Source of the DNA: Owenia fusiformis
Taxonomy: Eukaryota > Annelida > Polychaeta > Sabellida > Oweniidae
DNA length: 64,000 bases
Reading direction: 5' to 3'
NCBI GenBank assembly: GCA_903813345.2
Contig: CAIIXF020000001.1
Coordinates: 30,741,915 to 30,805,914, forward strand
Part shown: positions 25,131 through 37,200 of the stretch, one piece after another
Layout of the letters: the number at the start of each line of letters is the position of its first letter
How positions within the stretch are numbered: position 1 is the first letter of the stretch
Program-made: the position numbers and the translations under genes
The notes under the pieces: generated by a model
Told to the model about the DNA's origin: nothing
Database searches by the model: none
What the model saw: only the letters and a program-made list of their open reading frames with translations

Positions 25131-25237
25131 GATACATTGAAAATATTCAACAAATGTATGTAAAATATACTATCACACGCATGTATCAGGGTATTTATAA
25201 ATTTGAATGTTCACATAAACAGGTTTCAAGCAATTCA

Positions 25238-28200
25238 TTATATGACATCAGACTCATTGAATCCAGTCTCCTCATCACCAGAAACCAACAATCGCTCAGA
25301 TTCCATTTTATGGATGATATCTGCTTCAAGGTTCCTCCCTTCATCTAAGACAGTTTTAGTATCTTGGGGAGCTACAGGCCTGAGTTTACGAGACACAGGT
25401 TCCTGGGGGTCTTTAACAGGCATCACAGCAAATTTATCACTTACTACAGTCACATTAGGCGATTTCTGTCCAGGCCTCGCGCTGGATTTATGAGATTTCT
25501 TACGCAGCTTTATTTTACCCTGAGTAACTAGTTCATTTTCGGCAACTTTTGTCACTTTGAACCTGTATTTTTTCTTCGCATGTGTATTCCCAGGAATATT
25601 GAGTCTCAGTGTTTTATGACCTTTGTGTGGCATTGAGAGTGCTGTTTTATATTTCTCCTCACTTGTAAGAGATTCATTACTCAAACTGGTTAGGTGTTTT
25701 TCAGGTGACCATGTAACACGTTTTTTAAGTCCATCATGATTGTGGGAGAGAATATCATTAGCCTCAGGGTATGAGCGGGCCTCAAAGTAGACAGTCCTTG
25801 GATGGCTGGTATGAGGAGTGGAAGGAGACAGTTCAGAGGGGAACTGGCTCAGTGTAAAATGTACATGTGGGTCACTATCTTCATCTAGAGACACATCATC
25901 ATCTATATAGGGGAGATCTGCACTAAGGTTTCTGGCAAGAGGCTGAAGTGAATAAGGACACACAATGATGAATTGCAAAACATGCAGCTAATGTGCTGGA
26001 TGGGTGAAATGCAAAAATATGAAAGGACATACAATTAAATCAAAGGTCGCAATTGAATGGACATGACTCTCAATCTGTATCAAATGGGACTTTTCTATCA
26101 AATTATATTATACTATTATATATTTAGCGATTAATTTTACAAGATGCTTGATCACTAAATCTGAGTTTAGGAGTATTTTTCGTTTATCTGCCTTGGTCTG
26201 CCAAACTGGTAACTACATTCTGACACCAGGGTTATTTATTGAAAATGTTTCCTTTTCATGAAAAAAAATTATTTTCTATAATAGTATGAATATACAACAG
26301 GCCTTAAAGTACGCATATGATGAAGAACTTCTTACTGGTGGTTTTGCCATTTCACTGAGGACTCCCTGGTATGTCTCACTTCTCTCAATACCCTAAAAAT
26401 ACAAACATTTATTTGTTTACATATATTATATCCAGAACATTTCAGTAAAATGATGACCTTGACCTATGGAAATGAAGATTGTATTTCACAGTTCAGAAAT
26501 GATTTGAATTAGTAGAAAAGTGAGGTTTACAAGTACATGTACAATGGTTTTTACACCTGTCATTTTATACTTGCCTTGTACATATCTCTAAATTCACGTG
26601 CAATTTCCTTAGAAGCTTCACCCTTTAATGTCTTGCCTTGTTTCAACTGAGCTTCTCTCATATCCTGAAATATAAAACATATATACAAATCTGCTAATGA
26701 CTGGGGTTTTGTGTATCTTGGAGCAATCTAATTAAGAGAATTTACTATTTAAGACTTTTTGCGAATTCTTAATTTGGAATAATTGAGAATTCGCAAAACA
26801 GTCATATAGCAACTTCTCTTAATTAGATTGCTCCAAGATACATACAATATTATTCTGCCTCCCAGAAAATTGGCTTTGAATTAATTAAGTAAATTTTTGT
26901 GATACACCATATTAAAACAAGTGCCAAATCAACATATTATTGTAAATTTTACTGATAAAACTGGTGACAAGGTCTATTGAAAATCCATACAGTATACAGA
27001 AGTCCAGACAAAAATTGAATTTGCCTGGAAAAAATGATATAGTGTGCCAGAATTTTTAATTGGACCCATTACTTGGTTTGATTGATTTTCCATATTCTCA
27101 AACTTTCAACGGATCACAAATCTGCCAGATGCCAGTCCATTATTTCATTGTTTTATAAATACTTGACAGGATATTTCATGGCACTAGGAGAAGTATATTA
27201 TTAAATTGCTTACTGTCCATTCTTTCAAAAATCTTCTCCCCAAATCTACAGAATCTGAGCCCTTTGTTGTTTTATAGGAATCTCTGGCAATCTAAATTAA
27301 AAAGATTATAAGACTATAAATATATCATACAGTATGAAAATTGATTGCAGGAACAGTCATGAATCTAAAGACAAATATTGTCTCAAAACTTAAGCTTAGC
27401 TCAATCACTCATTATTTTTGAATTTACCCAAATAACTTACAGACTTAAGCAGCTTCGATGTAACTGAACTAGAAGATTGATTTGACTATTTGAACATAAT
27501 TTCTTTAATCTGTATTGTTTTCAAATACATGATTAAATGTAACACTTTTATTTCTTTACCTTGATATCTTTCTTCCAGAAAATGTCAGTTGCTGAGGTTG
27601 CTGTGTGAGGGGCAACTTCTTTGATCTATAAATGAAACAAATATAGTTAATATAAGCACCACGACACCCAATTCAAAATGAAATGGAATCTCAAAAGAAA
27701 TGACTTCCAACTATGTATATTTTTTGTATAAGCAACTCCAAAATATTTTTCCTTAGACTAAAATATTCAGTTTAAGAATATATTTTTAGATGCTCCAAAT
27801 TCTAATGGTTATTTCCAAATTGTTATTTTCTAAGCTCTGTTTTTGCTTGGAAACATGTTAAAAGGTTCATTTCTCATCTCCACAAATGTAAAGATCAATT
27901 TTTTTATAATTTTATAAGTTCTGCTTGTTATCATTTTCCGCCAGAAAAGTATTTGTAATTTTGTGACTCACCTTTAGTACCACATAGCTCATCAGGAATA
28001 TGAAGAAGATATTAAGAGCTGTTAAAAGAAGGCTTATAAAGCCCATGATTGCAGTCTCTGCTGCCATGCTGCACATATACACAGGTTTGTATGCATTGTT
28101 TACATATGGTGAGCATGGAGGGCTCAATGGTAAAGCTGCATTCGTGTCATTGTCTGTCTCATTGAAATACAGTCCTGTGGCTCTGGGGGTAGGTGTTGCA

Positions 28201-31200
28201 ATTGAATGCTGCAATTGAACATTTGTATAAGTGTTAAGGAATTACTGATTTATGACATCTAAAATTCACAAATCAGATCATGTTTTACAGCATTCAATTG
28301 GGAAGAAGTCAAAAACATTATATTCAAAATAAATTCAACAATGTCCATTTTGAATCTGAGAATCATCGTCGATGGTACTTTAGTAATCATGTTATGTATA
28401 ATACAATGCACATTAATCATCTGGAGATGATCATGTCATGTATAATAAAATGCACATTAATTATCTGGAGATGATCATGTCATGTATAATACAATGCACA
28501 TTAATTATCTGGAGATGATCATGTCATGCATAATAGAATGCACATTAATTATCTGGAGATGATCATGTCATGCATAATACAATGCACATTAATTATCTGG
28601 AGATGATCATGTCATGTATAATACAATGCACATTAATTATCTGGAGATGATCATGTCATGCATAATACAATGCACATTAATTATTTGGAGATGATCATGT
28701 CATGTATAATAGAATGCACATTAATTATCTGGAGATGATCATGTCATGTATAATAGAATGCACATTAATTATCTGGAGATGATCATGTCATGTATAATAC
28801 AATGCACATTAATTATCTGGAGATGATCATGTCATGTATAATACAATGCACATTAATTATCTGGAGATGATCATGTCATGCATAATACAATGCACATTAA
28901 TTATCTGGAGATGATCATGTCATGTATAATACAATGCACATTAATTATCTGGAGATGATCATGTCATGTATAACACAATGCACATTAATTATTTGGAGAT
29001 GATTGAATGTATGCTGAATAAGAAATGGAAACTCCAAGCAACTACTCACATGTGTGTCTAGAGGGTGAGCAGCAGCTATCACAGAGTAAGCCAAAAGCAT
29101 TCCCTGTAATACAAGAAAAAATAGTGTTCATCAATCCATGTACACATTGGTGTTTATTAGATTTTCCTCAATGATTAATCATTGAACCATAATTTTTTAT
29201 ATAGTTTACACTAGGAAAGAGCTAGTTTTAAAGGTTTTAACGGATGCTAAGCCAATATGGTTAAATAAAGGCTCAGAGGGGAACTCACAGAATTGACAAC
29301 AGGTGGGAGCAGAGAAGCTGATATGGCAACACCCACAAGGGGTCCAGCATTTCCACCAAGTATGGACAATGCTACACCAGCCCCTGAGGCTATGGCAATA
29401 AAGACACCCACAACCAGACTGCGAGCCATTCCTCTAGATAAAACATCAGAACATATAATATGTAGTATAAATAGAGGATATCCTATGGTTTATGAGTGAT
29501 ATGATTTTTATCCACGAATGGATATGATATCTGCACGAGTGAGCATAGCGAGAGAGTGCAGATATCAATATTCATGAGTGGATTAAAATCATATCACGAG
29601 TAAACCATAGGATGTTCTATTTATTTCATAGTTAAAGTCTTCATCAGAATCGTCGGAAATTTAAGTGATTTAATTCGAATTTTCAAAACGATCCGGCGAT
29701 GTAGAGATTTAGCCTCGTTTTGAGTCTGAAGTAACAAAAATCCATAATTCATAGCATACAGTGCAGAGGCCTCATTATCCGGTCAGCGCTAAATTAGCGT
29801 TGCGATTTGCGTTGCGCTTGCGAATCAACATTATTCGCAAGCGCAAATCATGGTTTGCGTCGTATTACGCGCTTCACGCAAACGCAGACGCAACGCAGAC
29901 GCAACAGTATGCTAATCGCAAATAAATTGGAAACGCGGGAAATTTAAACTTAGGATTTTGCCCCATTGATGTATACTGGGCTTTAACATTGCGTGGGACC
30001 TCGTGGGACCTATTGGGATTTTGCTCCATGAGGTCCGTGGGGCTTCATTGGACTCTGATTTTGCCCCATCTTGCCTCATCGAGTCCCATGAGGTCACATG
30101 AGGTACCGCGTGGGACCAGGTGGGATTCGATGGGGCAAAATTCGACGTATTCCAATGGGCCAAGGTGGGATTTGATGGGACTCCGTAGGTCTTGATTGGG
30201 CATGATGGGGACTCAATGGGGCAAAGTCATCAAGTTCCCATGGAACACCGTCGTTATTTGATGGGAAAGTTGGAACTCAATGGGGCAAGTGGGATTTTTG
30301 CCCCATTGGTGTATACTTGACTTAATATATTAGCCCGGTCAGAAACACGCTGAAACACGCCCAAGTATGGTATAATTAGTTTTATCCATTTAAATCTCAA
30401 GGATGTAAAAATATTTATCCCATACTTGGACGTGTTATAGGTACATAAAGCTGGTTTGTAAACACTTTTATTCCATACTTAGTAGTGTTATAGGTATATA
30501 ACATGCGGGAATATAACTGATATGTGACGTGAGCAGGAGATATATATATCTCCCGCTCAGCAGATCTACGACGTCATAAATTCAGGGAGTAGATACTGAG
30601 CCAGGGGACTTTGCTATTATTCCTCACAATCTACTAAGTATAGAATAAATCAGTTATTAAATGCTCGATTTTTGATACAGGGTATATCCCTCGGTAAATA
30701 CAATATATCAACCCTCGGTCCCTACGGTCCCTACGGTCCCTACGGTCCCTACGGTCCCTCGGGTTGATATATTGTATTTCCCTCAGATATACCCTGTATC
30801 AAAAACCTCCCATTAAATAACCTCTATATATTTTCATCAGCGGTCAGATATACCTATACGTCCCGCTCTGAGCGGGCAGATATATATCTGCCCGCTGACG
30901 TCATAATCGCCGTTCGCATATTGGTTCATTTTTGTAACATGCGCATAATTACTGTAAACGTTAATGGAGAAAAGGCAGACAATCGCGATCTGTTTGAAGG
31001 AAGGAAATGAGCGTATCCCTGTTAAACAAGGATTTCAGAAATAAATGTGGATGAATATCTGAAAATCAGGCTATTCTAAATGAATTCTTACGGTTGGTTG
31101 GACATTTTCTGAACTCCGGCCAATTGAACAGCGTGAACAAAATGACCAAGATTGGTATGGGATAAACAGATCATCCTATAGTTCAATATCCTGAACCTCA

Positions 31201-34200
31201 TATAGGATAATCTCTATTTATCCCATGATACTACTAATTCCCGATGAATAACCGGGAATATTTTTGATATTGAGAAAAAATCGTATTGAAAATTTTTGCC
31301 AAACAAAGCTTCCTCTTTCAATCAATTGGGTCGATATAGCATGCTAAAATGATGTTCTTATGTGAAAAACGAATTCCAGTTTTATCATCATCGCTCTGAC
31401 ACAGACAAAAATGCTTACGTATTGCTGAATGTTTTGATGTTGATGTGTTTATGTTACACATGTACAATAATTTTTTTATATTTAAAAATATCATAAAGCT
31501 AAGTCATATTTTCTTGATTAAATATATCATTTTTTCATAGAAAAATCTAACTAATGATTTTATGAAGACAGTTATGAATATCATGGAATAAAAAGCTAAT
31601 TTACTGGTCGGGATTAAATATGGGTTTATTCCTCATGACAATTTGACATTTCACATATTGTGAGGGACAATTTGGTATTTCCCTCTGACCCTCCTGGCTC
31701 TCGGTAAATATCATATTGTCCATCATAATAAAACCCATATTGAATCCCTCCCACTACATAACCTATATATATCTTGCGAAAATCTAGATCTGTCACTGGA
31801 AGGCAGCCCATCTTGAAAACAAGACACGATATTTGCGAAATGGAATTGCGATATTTATTATAGATTTCACAAAACCAAGGTAGCATAATCGTGCACTTTC
31901 AGACTTGATTTTGATAAGTTTTGGTTATTTGTGTCTCTAATGTTTTTCACCTATTTTTAGTTGGATGTCTCAAAGGGCACTTCCTAGATTTCTACAACGA
32001 TAATGTTAATTTAAATAGGAAAACTATCAAGATTCTTGATGATATGTTTGCGATTTATATTGCGGCAGGGTCAGGGATGCCGCAAATAAAGTGGAGTTTG
32101 CGACATAAAAATCAACTGATTTACGTGGACGCAACTGTGCGATGACTGCATAATACCAATTTGCGTGCGGTTAGCAGTGTATTTGCGATGCGAAATGAAA
32201 ATAGCGATGCGTCTACCGTGTAATAAGAAAACTGCGATTTGCGCTAAAGACGCAAAACGGCAATGAATTTGCGCTAGAGTGCCTTTGAGATGACCTCATA
32301 ATATCGTTTTGCGTACGATTCGCTAAATATTTACGTTGCGATTGCGATTTGCGGTGCGTCGACCGGATAATGAGGCCTCTGCGCCGTATGTCATGGCTTA
32401 AACACCGTATGCCATGGTTAAGTGAAAATCTGTCAAAAATATCATATTTTACCACTGATTACAAAAATACCGTTTTTATTTTGACATGTTATCCCATGGA
32501 TATCATGCTAACTATGGAATAAATTAAAATATGTTCAGTGGCAGAATCTGTCATACATAAAGTGAAAGGGTGTTAAAAAGGCCTTTGTTTAGGCATGGGC
32601 TTTCAAGAGTCTCTTTTTTATTTTTAAAAAATTTATTAAAAATGATTGTTTACAAATTCAATATAATTTTTAAAAGATGTTTTCCCACAGCAACATGCCA
32701 TATTGTATTGTGTCATGGAAAAAATAATGAAAACATAGCAAGCCATTTGACTCAACATTTTATATTGTTAGTACCTCAGTGTAAATATGCATCTGATTGG
32801 TCAATTAGCTGTCAACATTTTTGCCTGTTCCCCATCTGTGCATCATGGGATATCATATTGACCGCGTATGTTACTGTACTACACTTGTGAATTATGGGGA
32901 ATATGACGTCATAATGTTTACAGAAAAAACATGGTAGACGGACATTTTGTAAGCGTTGATGAAAGTGATATTTTGACTTTACTAGACAACAAGAATAGAG
33001 AGTTTAGCTACTGTCTTCAGATTTTCTTAAAAAATGAATTATTGCTGCCGTGGTTCAGAGAAAAGATTGAAAATGAAGCCATCATTGATGATTGTTGTCT
33101 ATATGTGTATTATTATTTTTTCTGACTAACAAAACAATTGTAGACCTCTCCATTCGTTCAACCGTCAAAATCATATACCCCGACTGTGAACCTTGATACT
33201 ACTGTTGACCTCGACCTTCGACCTCTGTCAACAGTAGTTTCTCGGTTTACAGTCTCGGTGTACAATTTTGCCGGTTGACCTCTGGAGACCTCTGGAGAGG
33301 TCAACAATTGTATACTGTACATACATTTACATCTTTAAAAGGTAGTTCTCCATTTATTGAGCCCTTCTGTATAATCCAATGTCATACCTGCTTTTCATTT
33401 CATTTGTGGGCCATTCTGCTGAGGCTCCAGAATTTGCACCATTCATATTGATCAAACCAAAGATGAAGCCTATCAAAATACCTGAAACAAAGATACATTT
33501 GCAAGGTTTCATTCCACTTCTCTGATATAGAGCTTGTTCAAACAATTACAAGAATATGAATAATTTTGAAGTACAGTCTAAATGCATAATCATGGTCACA
33601 CAAATATGAAAGTGGGGAAGATCCATTAAATCCTTGGGTGAGACTGTAAAAACTTCGAAGTGACTCCTGACTGTCCAATGGACTTCTCTTTATTATGGTA
33701 CATTGATAACATTGATAATACACTAGCACACTCTTACCTAATACAAAGCATATCCCAAGGCCTACTGCTTCAGATTTCAATCCCTGGTTACGAAGTTTAA
33801 TATTGCCTATTGCATGGCCAAATGTCCCAGCCATGATTGGTCCCATGAGGGGAGAGATGAGCATACTGGCGACCAACACAACAGAACTATCCTCAAACAA
33901 ACCTAAAGCAGCTATAATACTGCAAAATGAAAATTCAGTGAAGTGAAGCATACTGTAAAATAGGTGTATTAAACCAGAACAACGGCAACGCCAAAGCGTA
34001 GCGAATCCCATCGAACAGAAATGGCTGGCATTTTTACAAACGAAGCGCAAATATCATAAAACAACACACCAGAAAGGCCACCATTTTGAAAATGGTTGCT
34101 CACTAGCCAAGTTGTCATCAGAAGAAATAATATGCTTTTAAGTAGCCACCTCTAAAATTTTTGAAAAATCGCAAACGTACTTGTAAAATAACACACATAA

Positions 34201-37200
34201 AAATGGTGGCCATTTTTCAAAATGGCCGACTACTCCCCAAAGTTTTATTAGACAATGTGCCATGCTTAAGGAATTCACATATCAAATATGAATAAAAATG
34301 CTCCACTACTTTTCGAGTTATAGTAAAATACGTTAAAATGGCGGCCATTTTTCAAAATTGTTTTCAAAATGGCCGCCTTCTACCAAAAGTGTCATAGGAC
34401 AGTGTGCCATGCTTATAGTATTCACATACCAAATATGAACAAAATCGCTCCACTACTTTTCGAGTTATAGTAAAATACGTTAAAATGGCGGCCATTTTGA
34501 AAAATGGCGGCCTTCTACCAAAAGTGTCTTTAGACAGTGTGCAATGCTTATTGTATTCACACACCAAATAACAAAATCGCTCCACTATTTTTTGAGTTAC
34601 AGCAAAAATCGTAAAATGACGAGTAAAGGCCGCCATTTTTCAAGATGGCTGCCATGTGCTTTTTAATATCTACATTTGTAGCATTATTAATGTCCTTTAT
34701 AATTTTTTTACATTTAAAACATATTGCTATTACAGTTTTACATATTGCACCTAAATTACTGTAAAATCGTGACTAAAATGGCCGCCATTTTGAAATGAGC
34801 GGCCATTTTGAAAATCGGCTTTCGAGCAGAACTTGTACTCCCATAGGATATATGTGTACAAAATATGAACAAAATCGGGCCAACGGTATTTGAGTTATTG
34901 CCCGGACGGACGGACAGACGGACGGACGGACGTACTTACGGACGGACAGACGGACGGACGGACAGACGGACGGAGGCGTTCCCTATATCCCTCCGAACTT
35001 CGTTCGATGGGATAATAAAGGTTTATTGTGTAGATCTGTGGTATCTATAGACAATGAAATAAGTTGATATAGTGGCATTCTTGAAGGAAAAAAAACTTTC
35101 AAAAAGCGAATTAATTGGGAATGCTTGGAAAATAATATTGCTATAAAAGTATGGACTTGTGCATAATCACATATGATGCATTTTATCTGACCAAACATGG
35201 AAGTACATCCAGACACAGGATATTTCTATCTGCCTTACCCTGAAGCCCAAGTAATATCTCATTCATTTACTATGGTTTGGTACACAAAATTCTTTGGACA
35301 GCTCATGTATGAAGATATTATATACATACCTGGCTATTACTACCAATGTAATATAGTCAAAGGTGAGCAATGCTTGGGACCTAACACCATCAACAACCTT
35401 GAAAACAACAGGACTGGTAATATATAATATAGAATATGTTATAGAGGGGATGATAAATTTGCATACTTTTCAATATTTCAACCAGTACATGTTTCCTCCC
35501 ACAACATATACTACTCATCATGTACCGTATCATAAAGACGGTAATTGAACTTTATTATGTCTAGCAAAGAGGCATTCATGCAATGTTACGAGGCAAATAT
35601 ATGATTAAAATTATTTTTTTAAAATCTCAATCTAGGATTCTCCCTTAAATCTTGCAAGAATGAATCATTGCTATATCTGCTTTACTGTAAGGCGTATATG
35701 ATAACACAATCTAGGATTTCCCTTAATTTGCAAGAACAAATCATTGCTATACCTGTTTTACAGTAAGGCGTGATTTGATAGACTTCTTGAATTCATTTTT
35801 CTGTTGTTCATTAGGAGCATCTAGTTCAGAATCATCCTCATCTGTATCTTCTGTATCAGAATCTAACTCTACGGACTCTGAATGAATAGGAATAGGCAAA
35901 ACACTGAAATAAAAACATTCATACTTTTAAAAAAAAATGTTGTTTGAAGATACTTGGATACATCATTATTAAATTGCATTAATATATAGGGTGGGCCAAA
36001 AAAGAAGAGCAAAAACCTCTTCCTCATGAAAACACATATTTCTATGGTCTAATTGATGTAATACCATGATGTTATACATCAAATTATGGGGAATTAAATT
36101 ATTCACAATGGTATATCATATATTGCATAATGTAACTTTCTTCATTCATTTTCAATTTGTGTATTGTTTTGTTACACCAACATGGTATCTGATAGTCTTG
36201 CTTCAAGACCCTGGACCCCCCCCCCCTTATTTACTTGAACAACAACTATTGTAAAAGTAGGGTTCAGGCTCTCGAAGCAAGACAAGGTAATTGCTGGTTT
36301 TGGCTGGAATTTACATAAAAATGTGAAGGGAAAAGGATTTACCATTTGGAAAGGTCAACAATTTTTTACCAATATTTCTTTAAAAAAGTTTAGTTTCTCA
36401 AAGATCTCATTGACCTCACCTGACAGAAGAGTTGGATGTTTTTATCCCAATACCATAAATGGCTAGTTTGTCGAGTATCAGTTCACATCTCTCCCCAGAG
36501 TCCTCTATGAATGTCACCTGAAACATAATGCATTTTGTGAATTTTACATCAAAGGGGCCCCGGATGGTTTTGTGTTTTTTTTATGGTTGTGTAAATTGGA
36601 TTTGTCTTTGTTAGGGATAACTATACATGTCATGATATAGGGAGAAAATCAATAAACTCAAGTTACATGTATTCACATTATTTCCAAAGTACATCTCAAA
36701 GATTTTATTACAAGTTTCCCTTTCAATCATTTAAAAATGGAGATGCTGATAGATGACGCATGTCACAATGGAGATGCTGATAGATGACGCATATAACAAT
36801 GGTGATGCTGATACATGACACATATAACAATGGTGATGCTGATACATGACACATATAACAATGGAGATGCTGATAGATGATGCATATAACAAAGGTGATG
36901 CTGATACATGACACATATAACAATGGTGATGCTGATACATGACACATATAACAATGGAGATGCTGATAGATGACGCATGTAACAATGGGGATGCTGATAG
37001 ATGACGCATATAACAATGGTGATGCTGATACATGACACATATAACAATGGTGATGCTGATACATGACACATATAACAATGGAGATGCTGATATATGAGGC
37101 ATATAACAATGGTGATGCTGATACATGACACATATAACAATGGTGATGCTGATACATGACACATATAACAATGGTGATGCTGATACATGACACATATAAC

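Larger units (their letters stand above)
29763..32382. mobile_element. TIR element of 2.6 kb with TTGCG-rich ends
   Basis: The left end GCAGAGGCCTCATTATCC, followed by GGTC, pairs with the exact inverse at the right. About 180 bp at the left and 350 bp at the right are crowded with TTGCG/CGCAA words. The right side also repeats degraded terminal motifs (CCGTGTAATAAG, GACCTCATAATAT, GACTGCATAATAC). Such subterminal arrays are known as transposase-binding regions in several DNA transposons. No long transposase frame is present and other repeats are nested inside, so it is a non-autonomous composite. It lies in the DUF389 intron between exons 8 and 9. Confidence 0.75.

Noticed and set aside
28389-29004. 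Regular direct repeats that could suggest a CRISPR array
   Set aside because: The 44-bp units are packed head to tail with no unique spacers, in an intron of an animal gene.
29951-30315. Direct repeats at both edges, first read as LTRs
   Set aside because: Only about 25 bases match, there is no primer-binding site or coding region, and the stretch is 0.36 kb.
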